DNA of 64,000 nucleotides from Franconibacter pulveris DSM 19144 (GTDB lineage: Bacteria; Pseudomonadota; Gammaproteobacteria; Enterobacterales; Enterobacteriaceae). The notes beneath the pieces were generated by a model. That model did not search any database. It had not been told where the DNA came from and saw nothing but the letters and a program-made list of their open reading frames with translations. This document shows, one piece after another, positions 51,432-63,154 of the stretch; within the stretch, counting starts at the first letter, position 1; each line of letters begins with the position of its first letter. The stretch lies in NCBI GenBank assembly GCA_000621185.1, contig KK211224.1:452972-516971 (forward strand). Reading direction: 5' to 3'. The position numbers were made by a program, and so were the translations under genes.

Positions 51432-52025
51432 ATGAGATTAATAGTGGGCATGACGGGCGCCACTGGCGCGCCGCTTGGAGTAGCACTGTTAAAAACGCTG
51501 CAGAAGATGCCGGAAGTGGAAACGCACCTGGTGATGTCGAAGTGGGCCAAAACCACTATTGAACTGGAAACGCCTTATAACGCCCGGGAAGTCGCAGCGC
51601 TGGCGGATGTTATACATAGCCCCGCCGATCAGGCGGCGACGATTTCTTCGGGGTCGTTTCACACTGACGGCATGATTGTTATTCCATGCAGCATGAAAAC
51701 GCTGGCGGGCATTCGTGCTGGCTACGCCGAAGGGCTGGTTGGGCGCGCCGCCGATGTGGTGTTGAAAGAGGGGCGCAAGCTGGTGCTGGTGCCGCGTGAA
51801 ATGCCGCTTAGTACTATTCATCTGGAAAATATGCTGGCGCTATCCCGTATGGGCGTGGCAATGGTGCCGCCCATGCCCGCTTTTTATAACCATCCGAAAA
51901 CCATCGAAGACATTACCCGCCATATTGTCGCGCGCGTGCTGGATCAGTTTGGGCTTAACGATCCGCAGGCACGGCGTTGGGGAGGCCTGCACAGTACAGG
52001 CTCAGCGAATTCACATCATGCATAA
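51432..52025 (+). CDS. Hydroxyarylic acid decarboxylase subunit B (UbiX-like flavin prenyltransferase)
   Basis: This 197-residue protein of the UbiX/Pad1 family prenylates FMN to make the cofactor for its partner decarboxylase. The FMN-binding N-terminus is LIVGMTGATGAPLGVALLK, followed by CSMKTLAGIRAGYAEGL and PREMPLSTIHLENMLAL, all family signatures. The ATG at 51432 has GAGGTAAGG before it. It is first in a BCD operon (known variously as ecd, vdc, bsd or kpd) and is a second UbiX-type gene besides the ubiquinone-pathway one expected elsewhere. Substrate is 4-hydroxybenzoate-like or vanillate-like by inference. Confidence 0.9.
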   Translation: MRLIVGMTGATGAPLGVALLKTLQKMPEVETHLVMSKWAKTTIELETPYNAREVAALADVIHSPADQAATISSGSFHTDGMIVIPCSMKTLAGIRAGYAEGLVGRAADVVLKEGRKLVLVPREMPLSTIHLENMLALSRMGVAMVPPMPAFYNHPKTIEDITRHIVARVLDQFGLNDPQARRWGGLHSTGSANSHHA

Positions 52026-52039
52026 CAGGAGATTCACGC

Positions 52040-53467
52040 ATGGCTTTTGATGATTTGCGCGGCTTTCTGCGCGCGCTGGACGAGCAGAAACAACTGCTGA
52101 AAATAAGCGAGGAAGTGCAGGCGGAGCCAGATCTGGCCGCCGCGGCCAACGCGACCGGACGTATTGGCGAAGGCGCGCCGGCGCTCTGGTTCGATAATAT
52201 CCGTGGTTTTACTGACGCGCGAGTGGTGATGAACACTATCGGCTCCTGGCAGAACCACGCTATTTCGCTTGGTCTTCCGCCCGCTACGCCGGTAAAACAG
52301 CAGATTGCGGAATTTATTCGCCGTTGGGATAAATTTCCGGTGACGCCGGAGCGTCGCGACAATCCGCCCTGGGCGGAAAACAGCGTAGACGGCGAAGCCA
52401 TCAATCTGTTCGACATTTTGCCGCTGTTTCGTCTGAACGACGGCGATGGCGGTTTTTACCTCGATAAAGCCTGCGTGGTTTCGCGCGATCCACTCGATCC
52501 TGAACATTTCGGCAAGCAGAATGTCGGCATTTACCGGATGGAAGTCAAAGGCAAACGTAAGCTCGGCCTGCAACCTGTGCCGATGCATGATATCGCTCTG
52601 CATCTGCACAAAGCCGAAGAGCGTGGCGAAGATTTGCCTGTCGCTATTACGCTTGGCAACGATCCGATTATTACGCTGATGGGCGCCACGCCGCTGAAAT
52701 ACGATCAATCTGAATATGAAATGGCGGGGGCGCTGCGTGAAAGCCCGTATCCGATCGCTACCGCACCGCTGACCGGCTTTGATGTGCCGTGGGGCTCAGA
52801 GGTAATCCTGGAAGGGGTGATCGAAGGCCGCAAGCGTGAAATAGAAGGGCCGTTTGGTGAATTTACCGGACACTATTCTGGCGGCCGCAATATGACGGTG
52901 GTGCGTATCGATAAGGTTTCATATCGCACGAAGCCGATTTTCGAATCGCTCTATCTGGGCATGCCCTGGACTGAAATCGACTACCTGATGGGGCCCGCCA
53001 CCTGCGTGCCGCTCTATCAGCAACTGAAAGCAGAGTTCCCGGAAGTGCAGGCGGTTAACGCCATGTATACCCACGGGTTGCTTGCCATTATTTCCACGAA
53101 AAAACGCTATGGCGGTTTTGCCCGCGCCGTGGGGCTTCGCGCCATGACCACGCCGCACGGCCTTGGCTATGTGAAGATGGTTATCATGGTCGATGAAGAT
53201 GTCGATCCGTTCGATCTGCCGCAGGTGATGTGGGCGCTCTCTTCCAAAGTTAACCCGGCAGGGGATCTGGTGCAGTTGCCAAATATGTCCGTGCTGGAGC
53301 TGGATCCAGGCTCAAGCCCGGCGGGAATTACCGACAAGCTGATTATCGACGCCACCACACCCGTCGCGCCGGATAACCGCGGGCACTACAGCCAACCGGT
53401 GAAAGATCTGCCGGAAACCGCGCAGTGGGTTGAAAAGCTCACCGCTATGCTCGCCAACCATAAATAA
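52040..53467 (+). CDS. Hydroxyarylic acid decarboxylase subunit C (UbiD-like)
   Basis: This 475-residue UbiD-family enzyme uses prenylated FMN to remove the carboxyl group from hydroxylated benzoates without oxygen. The family motif EGPFGEFTGHYSGGRNMT is present, along with AITLGNDPIITLMGATPLK and the C-terminal VAPDNRGHYSQP. The ATG at 52040 is preceded by AGGAG; the frame upstream to 51977 overlaps the B gene. The next gene, D, starts 10 bp after the stop. UbiD itself is about 497 residues and not operon-linked to hosA, so this is the catabolic paralogue. Confidence 0.92.
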   Translation: MAFDDLRGFLRALDEQKQLLKISEEVQAEPDLAAAANATGRIGEGAPALWFDNIRGFTDARVVMNTIGSWQNHAISLGLPPATPVKQQIAEFIRRWDKFPVTPERRDNPPWAENSVDGEAINLFDILPLFRLNDGDGGFYLDKACVVSRDPLDPEHFGKQNVGIYRMEVKGKRKLGLQPVPMHDIALHLHKAEERGEDLPVAITLGNDPIITLMGATPLKYDQSEYEMAGALRESPYPIATAPLTGFDVPWGSEVILEGVIEGRKREIEGPFGEFTGHYSGGRNMTVVRIDKVSYRTKPIFESLYLGMPWTEIDYLMGPATCVPLYQQLKAEFPEVQAVNAMYTHGLLAIISTKKRYGGFARAVGLRAMTTPHGLGYVKMVIMVDEDVDPFDLPQVMWALSSKVNPAGDLVQLPNMSVLELDPGSSPAGITDKLIIDATTPVAPDNRGHYSQPVKDLPETAQWVEKLTAMLANHK

Positions 53468-53477
53468 GGAGGGAGAA

Positions 53478-53714
53478 ATGATTTGCCCACGTTGCGCTGA
53501 TGAACAAATTGAAGTGATGGCGACATCACCTGTAAAAGGCGTCTGGACAGTATTTCAGTGCCAGCATTGTCTTTACACCTGGCGAGATACCGAGCCGCTG
53601 CGTCGGACCAGCCGCGAGCATTATCCCGAAGCGTTTCGCATGACGCAGAAAGATATTGATGAGGCGCCAGAGGTACCGACGATACCGCCGCTACTGGCGG
53701 AATCAAAGCGGTAA
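53478..53714 (+). CDS. Hydroxyarylic acid decarboxylase subunit D
   Basis: This 78-residue protein has a zinc-ribbon pattern with two CxxC pairs (CPRC and CQHC) and the segment TSPVKGVWTVFQC, as in the small D subunits of the BCD-type non-oxidative decarboxylases. Its role is accessory; loss of D is tolerated in some homologues. The ATG at 53478 follows AGGAGGGAGAA, a very strong ribosome site. A terminator follows. Confidence 0.9.
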   Translation: MICPRCADEQIEVMATSPVKGVWTVFQCQHCLYTWRDTEPLRRTSREHYPEAFRMTQKDIDEAPEVPTIPPLLAESKR

Positions 53715-53739
53715 AAAAGCGTTGGCGGATAATCAAAAG

Positions 53740-53770
53740 GACGGGAGAGGCGCACTCTGCCCGTCTTTTT
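53740..53770 (+). terminator. Terminator after the decarboxylase operon
   Basis: GACGGGAGAG pairs with CTCT(G)CCCGTC (one bulged base) and is followed by TTTTT, ending the BCD operon. Confidence 0.75.
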
Positions 53771-53862
53771 ACTTTCGCCTGCGCGAAATCTGCCGTGCTT
53801 AATATGAGATAACTGTAAGGCAGATAAGCGAAGCATTTTTACCATGCTTAAAACTGTCGCAA

Positions 53863-53891
53863 GGCGGGTAGCGAAGCGCCACCCGCTATTT
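53863..53891. repeat. REP-like palindrome before mutS end
   Basis: GGCGGGTa-GCG-AAG-CGC-cACCCGC (53863-53886) has the same plan as the REP-like units at 6280 and 37253. It is followed on the plus strand by TATTTTT. A 7-bp inverted repeat ATCTGCC/GGCAGAT lies just to its left (about 53788-53824). Confidence 0.6.
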
Positions 53892-53899
53892 TTCCAGCG

Positions 53900-56467
53900 T
53901 TACACCAGGTTTTTCAGGCGATAGATCCACTCCAGCGCCTGACGGGGCGTAAGCGAATCCGGGTCAAGATTTTCCAGCGCTTCCACCGCAGGCGAGGTTT
54001 CTTCCGCGGGCGTTAGCAGCGACATCTGCGTGCCGTCTATCTGCGTGGCGGCGGCATTCCCTGAGAGACTTTCCAGCTCGCGCAGTTTCTGGCGCGCCCG
54101 CTTAATCACCTCTTTTGGCACCCCAGCCAGCGCGGCAACCGCGAGACCGTAGCTTTTACTGGCGGCGCCGTCCTGCACGCTGTGCATAAAGGCGATGGTG
54201 TCGCCGTGCTCAATCGCGTCCAGATGCACATTCGCCACCCCTTCCATTTTTTCTGGCAGTTGGGTGAGTTCGAAATAGTGGGTCGCGAACAGCGTCATCG
54301 CCTTAATGCGGTTCGCCAGGCTTTCCGCGCAGGCCCAGGCGAGCGAAAGCCCGTCATAGGTGGAGGTGCCGCGGCCTATTTCATCCATCAACACCAGGCT
54401 GTGCTCGGTGGCGTTATGCAGAATATTCGCCGTCTCGGTCATCTCCACCATGAAAGTGGAACGTCCGGAGGCGAGATCGTCCGCCGCGCCGACGCGAGTG
54501 AAAATGCGGTCAATCGGGCCTATCTCCGCCCGCTGCGCCGGAACGAAACTGCCGATATAGGCCATCAGCACGATCAGCGCAGTCTGGCGCATATAGGTGC
54601 TTTTACCGCCCATATTCGGACCCGTGATGATGAGCATCCGTCTCTGCGGTGAAAGATTCAGCGGGTTAGCGATAAACGGCTCGTTCAAGACGCGTTCCAC
54701 CACTGGGTGACGCCCTTCCACCAGGCGAATGCCAGGTTTATCGGTCAGCGTCGGGCAGGTGTAATTCAGCGTTTCGGCACGTTCGGCGAGGTTAGCTAAT
54801 ACGTCCAGTTCCGCCAGCGCCGCGGCGCTCTTTTGTAGCGCTGGCAGGTGGGGAAGCAGCAGGTCGAAAAGCTCATCATAAAGCTGTTTCTCCAGCCCCA
54901 GCGCTTTGCCTTTTGAGGTGAGGACTTTGTCTTCGTACTCTTTAAGCTCCGGAATGATATAGCGTTCGGCATTTTTCAGGGTCTGACGGCGGACATAATG
55001 GATAGGCACCAGGTGGCTCTGCCCGCGGCTTACCTGAATGTAATAACCGTGTACGGCGTTGAAGCCGACTTTTAGCGTATCCAGCCCCAGCTTCTCGCGC
55101 TCGCGGATTTCCAGCCTGTCGAGGTAATCGGTCGCGCCGTCCGCCAGCGCGCGCCATTCGTCGAGCTCTTCGTTATAACCCGGCGCAATGACACCGCCGT
55201 CGCGCACCAGCACGGGCGGCGCCTCAATAATCGCCCGCTCCAGCAGTTCGCGAAGCTCGGTAAACTCGCCCATGTTTTCACGCAGAGTCTGTACGTAACT
55301 GGCGTCGCTTTGGGCCAGCATTTCCCGTAGCGCAGGCAACTGCTGGAAGGCGTGCCGCATACGCGCCAGGTCGCGCGGGCGAGCGGTGCGTAGCGCAAGA
55401 CGCGCGAGAATACGCTCCAGATCGCCAACCTGACGCAATACCGGCTGCACTTCTCCCGCCAGGTCCATTAATGCGCTGATGGCCTGCTGACGATGCGACA
55501 GCACGGCTACGTCACGTACCGGCATATGCAGCCAGCGCTTGAGCATACGACTGCCCATTGGCGTTACGGTGCAGTCAAGCACCGAGGCGAGGGTGTTTTC
55601 GATGCCCCCCGCCAGGTTTTGGGTTATCTCAAGGTTACGACGCGTGGCGGCATCCATGATGATGCCATCCTGCTGGCGCTCCATAGTGATAGAGCGAATG
55701 TGAGGCAGGGAGGTGCGCTGCGTATCTTTCACATACTGAAGCAGGCAGCCTGCCGCGCAGAGACCGCGTACTGCATTCTCCACGCCGAAACCCACCAGGT
55801 CGCGCGTGCCGAATTGCAGGTTTAACTGCTGGCGCGCCGTTTCGATTTCAAACTCCCACAACGGACGGCGACGCAGGCCGCGGCGGCCTTCAATCAACGC
55901 CATTTCCGTAAAATCTTCGGCATACAGCAGTTCTGCCGGGTTGGTGCGCTGTAATTCCGCCGCCATGGTTTCACGGTCTTCCGGCTCCGTTAAGCGAAAG
56001 CGACCGGAACTGATATCAAGCGTAGCGTAGCCAAAGCCGCGGCTGTCCTGCCAGATAGCCGCCAGCAGGTTATCCTGACGCTCCTGCAGCAGCGCTTCGT
56101 CGCTGATGGTGCCGGGCGTTACGATACGCACCACCTTGCGTTCCACGGGGCCTTTCGTGGTCGCCGGGTCGCCAATCTGTTCGCAAATCGCCACCGACTC
56201 GCCAAGGCTCACCAGCTTCGCCAGATAGTTTTCCACCGCGTGATGCGGCACGCCCGCCATGGGAATTGGCTCCCCCGCCGAAGCGCCGCGTTTCGTCAGC
56301 GAAATATCCATAAGCTGAGAGGCGCGTTTCGCGTCGTCATAAAACAGCTCGTAGAAATCGCCCATGCGGTAGAACAGCAAGATATCGGGGTGCTGCGCCT
56401 TGAGCTTCAGATACTGCTGCATCATGGGGGTATGGTCGGAAAAGTCCTTATCGATAGACTCAGTCAT
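53900..56467 (-). CDS. mutS: MutS, DNA mismatch recognition ATPase
   Basis: This 855-residue protein finds mismatches and short loops and starts methyl-directed repair with MutL and MutH. The mismatch-binding domain has the [11 protein letters not shown] segment with the intercalating Phe near residue 38; the connector, core and clamp domains follow. The ATPase has Walker [18 protein letters not shown] and Walker [20 protein letters not shown] chose the ATG at 56467 (E. coli-like length 853); the frame upstream adds 20 residues and lacks a ribosome site. It is transcribed toward the decarboxylase operon. Confidence 0.95.
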   Translation of the reverse strand: MTESIDKDFSDHTPMMQQYLKLKAQHPDILLFYRMGDFYELFYDDAKRASQLMDISLTKRGASAGEPIPMAGVPHHAVENYLAKLVSLGESVAICEQIGDPATTKGPVERKVVRIVTPGTISDEALLQERQDNLLAAIWQDSRGFGYATLDISSGRFRLTEPEDRETMAAELQRTNPAELLYAEDFTEMALIEGRRGLRRRPLWEFEIETARQQLNLQFGTRDLVGFGVENAVRGLCAAGCLLQYVKDTQRTSLPHIRSITMERQQDGIIMDAATRRNLEITQNLAGGIENTLASVLDCTVTPMGSRMLKRWLHMPVRDVAVLSHRQQAISALMDLAGEVQPVLRQVGDLERILARLALRTARPRDLARMRHAFQQLPALREMLAQSDASYVQTLRENMGEFTELRELLERAIIEAPPVLVRDGGVIAPGYNEELDEWRALADGATDYLDRLEIREREKLGLDTLKVGFNAVHGYYIQVSRGQSHLVPIHYVRRQTLKNAERYIIPELKEYEDKVLTSKGKALGLEKQLYDELFDLLLPHLPALQKSAAALAELDVLANLAERAETLNYTCPTLTDKPGIRLVEGRHPVVERVLNEPFIANPLNLSPQRRMLIITGPNMGGKSTYMRQTALIVLMAYIGSFVPAQRAEIGPIDRIFTRVGAADDLASGRSTFMVEMTETANILHNATEHSLVLMDEIGRGTSTYDGLSLAWACAESLANRIKAMTLFATHYFELTQLPEKMEGVANVHLDAIEHGDTIAFMHSVQDGAASKSYGLAVAALAGVPKEVIKRARQKLRELESLSGNAAATQIDGTQMSLLTPAEETSPAVEALENLDPDSLTPRQALEWIYRLKNLV

Positions 56468-56881
56468 TTGATTTTGCTCATTTCTTGAAGCGAGGTACGG
56501 CGTGTGATGCCCTGTAGAAACGGCCATCTTATCATTGATAATCCCCTGCTTTCATCCGCAGAGCGCGCAATCCTGTTTGCCTTAAACGTCGGTGACAGTA
56601 GCAGCGTAAAAAACAACAGGGGAGGGGAGAAGGCGAAGCTTGCGGCTTGTTTCGCAAGCTTTAGCGCGTTTAGCACTTCAGATTCAGGCGAATTGCGAGC
56701 GGCGGCGCATTCGTCCCGTATCGTGAGGAAAAGATAAAACCTGCGATATCAATCAGCTTTTTCAGGCTTATCATCCCGCAATAAATAAAGCCGTCTGAAG
56801 GACGCTTGCGGCGCTTTCTCGGCTGGCTTGAGATGATCTACCATTAGTGCCACTTGTCTTCGAATGCCATAGGGATATTTC
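56468..56881. other. mutS-mltB divergent spacer
   Basis: This 414-bp region separates divergent mutS and mltB. AAGCTTGCG-GCTTGTTT-CGCAAGCTT (56636-56661) is a perfect 9-bp hairpin. No protein-coding frame is credible. In K-12 the hyc/hyp/fhlA, nor and srl blocks occupy this interval; here they are absent. Promoter boxes cannot be assigned confidently. Confidence 0.5.
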
Positions 56882-57973
56882 ATGCTTAAGCGTCGCTACA
56901 CCGCCTTATTATCGACACTTGTTCTTCTTTCCGCTTGCAGCAGCAAGCCAAAAACGGAAGCGGCTGCCGCCACAGCCGGCGCGCCCGCTTCCGCACCTTC
57001 AGGAGGCTTTCTGCTGCAGCCTCAGCACGACATGCTCATGCCCAGCGGCGATTTCGCGAATAACGCCGCCGCCCAGCAGTTCATCGATAAGATGGTGAGC
57101 AAACATGGTTTTGATCGTCAACAACTGTATGAAATCCTCTCACAGGCGAAACGGCTGGATTACGTGCTTCGCCTGATGAATCAGCAGGCGCCGACTACGC
57201 AGCCGCCAACGGGGCCGAACGGCGCATGGCTGCGCTATCGCAGCAAATTCATCACGCCGGATAACGTGCAAAACGGCGTGGTGTTCTGGAACCAATATCA
57301 GGACGCGCTTAATCGCGCCTGGCAGGTTTACGGCGTGCCGCCGGAAATTATCGTGGGCATCATCGGCGTGGAAACCCGCTGGGGACGCGTAATGGGGAAA
57401 ACCCGCATTCTCGATGCGCTTGCCACGCTTGCTTTTGAATATCCTCGCCGCGCAGATTACTTCGCCAGCGAACTGGAAACCTTCTTGTTAATGGCGCGTG
57501 ATGAAGGGGACGATCCGCTGGCGCTGAAAGGCTCTTTTGCGGGCGCAATGGGGTATGGTCAGTTTATGCCCTCTTCTTACAAAGAGTATGCGGTGGATTT
57601 CAATGGCGATGGCCATATCAATCTCTGGGATCCGGTCGATGCCATTGGCAGCGTAGCGAACTACTTTAAAGAACATGGCTGGGTGAAGGGCGATGCGGTG
57701 GCCGTACCGGCAAACGGTCAGGCGCCAGGCCTTGAGAATGGCTTTAAAACGAAATACAGCATCAGCCAGCTTGCCGTGGCGGGCTTAACGCCGCAGCAAC
57801 CGATCGGTAATCATCAGGAGGCCAGCCTGCTGCGTCTGGATATCGGCACGGGTTACCAGTACTGGTACGGGCTGCCGAATTTTTATGCAATCACCCGCTA
57901 TAACCACAGCACGCATTATGCGATGGCGGTCTGGCAACTGGGCCAGGCGGTCGCGCTGGCTCGCATTCAGTGA
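56882..57973 (+). CDS. mltB: MltB, membrane-bound lytic murein transglycosylase B
   Basis: This 363-residue outer-membrane lipoprotein cleaves glycan strands to anhydromuramyl ends. The lipobox LLSAC is near residue 19 and an Ala/Pro-rich linker follows. The catalytic glutamate is Glu164 in IGVETRWGR (Glu162 in E. coli), with GAMGYGQFMPSSYKEYAVD as the substrate-groove signature. An EF-hand-like calcium loop DFNGDGHINLWD is visible. Length is close to E. coli MltB (361). Confidence 0.95.
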   Translation: MLKRRYTALLSTLVLLSACSSKPKTEAAAATAGAPASAPSGGFLLQPQHDMLMPSGDFANNAAAQQFIDKMVSKHGFDRQQLYEILSQAKRLDYVLRLMNQQAPTTQPPTGPNGAWLRYRSKFITPDNVQNGVVFWNQYQDALNRAWQVYGVPPEIIVGIIGVETRWGRVMGKTRILDALATLAFEYPRRADYFASELETFLLMARDEGDDPLALKGSFAGAMGYGQFMPSSYKEYAVDFNGDGHINLWDPVDAIGSVANYFKEHGWVKGDAVAVPANGQAPGLENGFKTKYSISQLAVAGLTPQQPIGNHQEASLLRLDIGTGYQYWYGLPNFYAITRYNHSTHYAMAVWQLGQAVALARIQ

Positions 57974-58116
57974 TCTTCTTCCCGCGTCCCGGCGCGGGAA
58001 TCTCCTTTTTTGCCTGCGCTAACCTTGAATTTAGCCCGAAAAACGCAATGTAATCCTCTGCAACAAAGGGGAAGTGCTATTGTCAAACAGGGGATCTGCT
58101 TACAATCGGAGCTGTC

Positions 58117-58610
58117 ATGAATGACCGCGAAATGATGCAATTAAGTCAGCAACTTGGCGAGGCGTTGCGCCAACTCGGCGCAACGGTGACGACGGCTGAA
58201 TCCTGCACTGGCGGGTGGGTGGCTAAGATGATTACCGATATCGCCGGTAGTTCCGCCTGGTTTGAACGCGGATTTGTTACCTACAGTAATGAAGCCAAGC
58301 AGCAGATGATTGGCGTCGACGGCGCCACGCTTGAGGCGCATGGCGCAGTGAGCGAGCCGGTTGTGCGTCAGATGGCGCTGGGGGCGTTGAATGCCGCCGC
58401 CGCAACCTGGGCGGTCTCTGTCAGCGGCATTGCAGGGCCGGATGGCGGCAGCGCGCAAAAGCCTGTCGGCACCGTCTGGTTCGGGATCGCGAATGACCAG
58501 GGTGAGGTGCGAACTTACCTGCAAAATTTTCCTGGCGATCGTGAAGCGGTGCGGCGTCAGGCCACGGTTTTCGCCCTACAGACGCTGTGGCAAAACATTC
58601 GACAAAAAGC

Positions 58611-58614
<4 letters not shown>
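58117..58614 (+). CDS. pncC: PncC, nicotinamide-nucleotide amidohydrolase
   Basis: This 165-residue CinA C-terminal-type enzyme deamidates NMN to NaMN in pyridine nucleotide recycling. The catalytic serine is in TTAESCTGGWVAKM; SGIAGPDGGSAQKPVGTVW is the other signature. Length equals E. coli PncC. It lies 87 bp upstream of recA, the conserved mltB-pncC-recA order. Confidence 0.95.
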
Positions 58615-59763
<1,149 letters not shown>

Positions 59764-59769
59764 TGCTAT

Positions 59770-59797
59770 AAGGGCTGCGAATGCAGCCCTTTTTTTG
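59770..59797 (+). terminator. recA terminator
   Basis: AAGGGCTGC-GAAT-GCAGCCCTT is a 9-bp stem followed by TTTTTT. As in E. coli, some readthrough would supply recX. Confidence 0.92.
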
Positions 59798-59812
59798 TTT
59801 CCCTGATTGCTT

Positions 59813-60337
59813 ATGACTGACGCTACTTCCCGCCGCACTGCCTACGCCCGCCTTCTCGATCGCGCTACGCGCATTCTCGCGATGCGTGACCACAGCGAGC
59901 AGGAGTTGCGCCGCAAGCTGACAACGCCTTCGCCAGTTAAACCGCGTCAACAAGAATCCCGCCAGGTCGCCGAAACAGACCCCGAACCTACCGCTGAAGA
60001 GATCGATCAGGTCATCGCCTGGTGCTATGAGCATCGCTGGCTTGATGACGAACGCTTCGCCGCGCAGTTTATCGCCAGCCGCAGCCGTAAGGGTTACGGC
60101 CCACAGCGTATTCGCCAGGAGCTACAGCAGAAGGGCATTTCACGTGCGCAGTGTGAATCTGCGCTGGCGGAGTGTGATATCGACTGGGGCACGTTGGCGC
60201 GCGAGCAGGCGGAGCGAAAATTCGGTTCGCCTTTACCAAAACAGTACCCGGAAAAAGCCAAAGTGCAGCGTTTTTTGCTATATCGTGGCTACTATATGGA
60301 AGACATTCAGGACTTATACCGAAATTTTGCTTCCTGA
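59813..60337 (+). CDS. recX: RecX, RecA regulator
   Basis: This 174-residue protein caps growing RecA filaments and dampens RecA activity. The family motifs [11 protein letters not shown] near the N-terminus and [20 protein letters not shown] in the middle are clear. It is about 8 residues longer than E. coli RecX (166) because of a polar insert around residues 40-60. I used the ATG at 59813; a TTG six bases upstream is in frame. It depends on readthrough of the recA terminator. Confidence 0.92.
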   Translation: MTDATSRRTAYARLLDRATRILAMRDHSEQELRRKLTTPSPVKPRQQESRQVAETDPEPTAEEIDQVIAWCYEHRWLDDERFAAQFIASRSRKGYGPQRIRQELQQKGISRAQCESALAECDIDWGTLAREQAERKFGSPLPKQYPEKAKVQRFLLYRGYYMEDIQDLYRNFAS

Positions 60338-60473
60338 AGCCATACGGGATTTTACTTCCCTGTGAAGAAAACTTATCTTATTCCCACTTTTTTCCGTTAA
60401 GCCCGGTAATGTTTGCGTACTCCGTACGTTACGCCGGGCGACGACATTTCGTTAGCTTGATTTCAGGATAATT

Positions 60474-63101
60474 ATGAGCAAGAGCACCGCTGAGATCCGT
60501 CAGGCGTTTCTCGATTTTTTCCATAGTAAAGGCCATCAGGTAGTTGCGAGCAGCTCCCTTGTACCTAACAACGACCCGACTTTGCTGTTTACCAACGCAG
60601 GGATGAACCAGTTCAAGGATGTTTTCCTTGGTCTCGACAAGCGTAATTATTCCCGCGCCACCACTGCGCAGCGCTGCGTTCGCGCAGGTGGTAAGCACAA
60701 CGATCTGGAAAATGTCGGTTACACCGCGCGTCACCACACCTTTTTCGAAATGCTGGGTAACTTCAGCTTTGGCGACTACTTCAAACATGACGCCATTCAG
60801 TACGCCTGGGAACTGTTGACCGGCGAGCAGTGGTTTAACCTGCCGAAAGAACGTCTGTGGGTGACCGTCTATGAGACGGACGACGAAGCTTACGAAATCT
60901 GGGAAAAAGAAGTCGGTATTCCGCGCGAGCGCATTATCCGCATCGGCGATAACAAGGGTGGTCCGTACGCATCCGACAACTTCTGGCAGATGGGCGATAC
61001 CGGCCCCTGCGGCCCATGCACCGAAATTTTCTACGATCACGGCGATCATATCTGGGGTGGCCCTCCGGGGAGCCCGGAAGAAGATGGCGATCGTTATATC
61101 GAGATCTGGAACATCGTATTTATGCAGTTCAACCGCCAGGCTGATGGCACCATGGAACCGCTGCCGAAGCCGTCCGTGGATACCGGCATGGGTCTTGAGC
61201 GTATCGCGGCGGTGCTGCAACACGTTAACTCCAACTATGAAATCGACCTCTTCCGCACGCTGATTGAGGCCGTGGCGAAAGTAACTGGCGCAACCGACCT
61301 CTCCAATAAATCGCTGCGCGTTATCGCTGACCATATTCGCTCGTGCGCATTCCTTATCGCAGACGGCGTGATCCCCTCTAACGAGAACCGCGGTTATGTG
61401 CTGCGCCGCATCATTCGTCGTGCGGTCCGTCATGGCAACATGCTGGGCGCTAAAGACACGTTCTTCTATAAGCTGGTCGCTCCGCTTATCGAAGTTATGG
61501 GTCCTGCCGGTGAAGACCTGAAACGCCAGCAGGCGCAGGTTGAACAGGTTCTGAAAACCGAAGAAGAGCAGTTTGCCCGTACGCTTGAGCGCGGCCTGGC
61601 GCTGCTGGACGAAGAGCTGGCGAACCTTAAAGGCGATACGCTGGACGGGGAAACCGCCTTCCGCCTGTACGATACCTATGGCTTCCCGGTCGATCTGACT
61701 GCAGACGTTTGCCGTGAGCGTAACATCAAAGTGGATGAAAAAGGCTTTGAAGCGGCAATGGAAGAGCAACGCCGTCGCGCACGCGAGTCCAGCGGCTTCG
61801 GTGCAGACTACAACGCCATGATCCGCGTTGATTCCGCTTCCGAGTTCAAGGGCTACGACCATACCGAGCTGACTGCAAAAGTCACCGCGCTGTTTGTTGA
61901 TGGCAAAGCGGTTGAGCAGATTAGCGCGGGCCAGGATGCAGTCGTGGTGCTGGACGAAACGCCTTTCTATGGCGAATCCGGCGGCCAGGTCGGCGATAAA
62001 GGCGAGCTGAAAGGCAATGGCTTTGTCTTCACCGTGAGCGATACGCAGAAATATGGTCAGGCTATCGGCCATATCGGCAAACTGGCGCAAGGCGCGCTGA
62101 AGGTTGGCGATGGCGTGAAAGCGGAAGTTGACGAGGCGCGCCGCGAGCGCATTCGCCTTAACCACTCCGCTACTCACCTTATGCATGCGGCACTGCGTCA
62201 GGTGCTGGGCACCCACGTAGCGCAGAAGGGCTCGCTGGTTAACGATAAAGGCTTGCGCTTCGACTTCTCGCATTTTGAAGCGATGAAGCCGGAAGAGATT
62301 CGTGCGGTGGAAGATATCGTCAACGCCCAGATCCGCCGTAATTTGCCAGTCGAAACCAATATCATGGAGCTCGAAGCGGCGAAAGCGAAAGGCGCGATGG
62401 CGCTCTTTGGCGAGAAATATGACGAGCGCGTACGCGTGCTCAGCATGGGCGATTTCTCTACTGAGCTGTGCGGCGGCACGCACGCCAGCCGTACTGGCGA
62501 TATCGGTCTTTTCCGCATTGTATCTGAATCCGGCACTGCTGCAGGCGTTCGCCGTATTGAAGCGGTCACCGGGGAAGGCGCGCTGGCGATGGTGCATGCA
62601 CAGAATGAGCAACTGCACGACATCGCACAACTGCTGAAAGGCGATAGCCAGAACCTGAATGACAAAGTGCGCGCGATGCTGGATCGCACCCGTCAGCTGG
62701 AAAAAGAGCTGCAGCAGTTGAAAGCGCAGCAGGCGGCTCAGGAAAGCGCCTCTCTGACCAGCAAAGCGCAGGAAATTAAAGGCGTTAAACTGCTGGTAAG
62801 CGAACTCAGCGGCGTTGAACCGAAAATGCTTCGCACTATGGTTGACGACCTGAAAAATCAGCTGGGCACTGCAGTTATCGTGCTGGCTACCGTGTCTGAA
62901 GGTAAGGTTTCTCTTATCGCAGGCGTGTCGAAAGATGTGACGGATCGCGTTAAGGCTGGCGAGCTGGTGGGCATGGTCGCCCAGCAGGTCGGCGGGAAAG
63001 GCGGCGGACGTCCTGATATGGCGCAAGCTGGCGGTACCGATGCGCAGGCTCTGCCTGCGGCGCTGGCAAGTGTCGAAAATTGGGTAACAGCTAAGCTGTA
63101 A
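60474..63101 (+). CDS. alaS: AlaS, alanyl-tRNA synthetase
   Basis: This 875-residue class II synthetase charges tRNA-Ala and edits Ser/Gly mischarging. The aminoacylation core starts [19 protein letters not shown]; motif 2 and 3 regions and [12 protein letters not shown] are visible. The editing domain has the zinc-binding [11 protein letters not shown] and CGGTH motifs, and the C-terminal C-Ala domain ends [13 protein letters not shown]. Length is one short of E. coli AlaRS. It is followed by a perfect 11-bp terminator and then csrA. Confidence 0.97.
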   Translation: MSKSTAEIRQAFLDFFHSKGHQVVASSSLVPNNDPTLLFTNAGMNQFKDVFLGLDKRNYSRATTAQRCVRAGGKHNDLENVGYTARHHTFFEMLGNFSFGDYFKHDAIQYAWELLTGEQWFNLPKERLWVTVYETDDEAYEIWEKEVGIPRERIIRIGDNKGGPYASDNFWQMGDTGPCGPCTEIFYDHGDHIWGGPPGSPEEDGDRYIEIWNIVFMQFNRQADGTMEPLPKPSVDTGMGLERIAAVLQHVNSNYEIDLFRTLIEAVAKVTGATDLSNKSLRVIADHIRSCAFLIADGVIPSNENRGYVLRRIIRRAVRHGNMLGAKDTFFYKLVAPLIEVMGPAGEDLKRQQAQVEQVLKTEEEQFARTLERGLALLDEELANLKGDTLDGETAFRLYDTYGFPVDLTADVCRERNIKVDEKGFEAAMEEQRRRARESSGFGADYNAMIRVDSASEFKGYDHTELTAKVTALFVDGKAVEQISAGQDAVVVLDETPFYGESGGQVGDKGELKGNGFVFTVSDTQKYGQAIGHIGKLAQGALKVGDGVKAEVDEARRERIRLNHSATHLMHAALRQVLGTHVAQKGSLVNDKGLRFDFSHFEAMKPEEIRAVEDIVNAQIRRNLPVETNIMELEAAKAKGAMALFGEKYDERVRVLSMGDFSTELCGGTHASRTGDIGLFRIVSESGTAAGVRRIEAVTGEGALAMVHAQNEQLHDIAQLLKGDSQNLNDKVRAMLDRTRQLEKELQQLKAQQAAQESASLTSKAQEIKGVKLLVSELSGVEPKMLRTMVDDLKNQLGTAVIVLATVSEGKVSLIAGVSKDVTDRVKAGELVGMVAQQVGGKGGGRPDMAQAGGTDAQALPAALASVENWVTAKL

Positions 63102-63123
63102 TAACAGTGAAGCGTGAGCGGAG

Positions 63124-63154
63124 CGCCATAACGGATTTGCCGTTATGGCGTTTT
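63124..63154 (+). terminator. Terminator after alaS
   Basis: CGCCATAACGG-ATTTG-CCGTTATGGCG is a perfect 11-bp stem followed by TTTT, 22 bp after the alaS stop. Confidence 0.85.

Noticed and set aside
56504..56737. A 77-residue plus-strand frame between mutS and mltB
   Set aside because: No ribosome site and it runs through the 56636-56661 hairpin.
60429..63026. An 865-residue open frame antisense to alaS
   Set aside because: It mirrors alaS exactly, arises from high GC and codon bias, has no ribosome site and encodes an Arg/His/Phe-rich sequence without family features.
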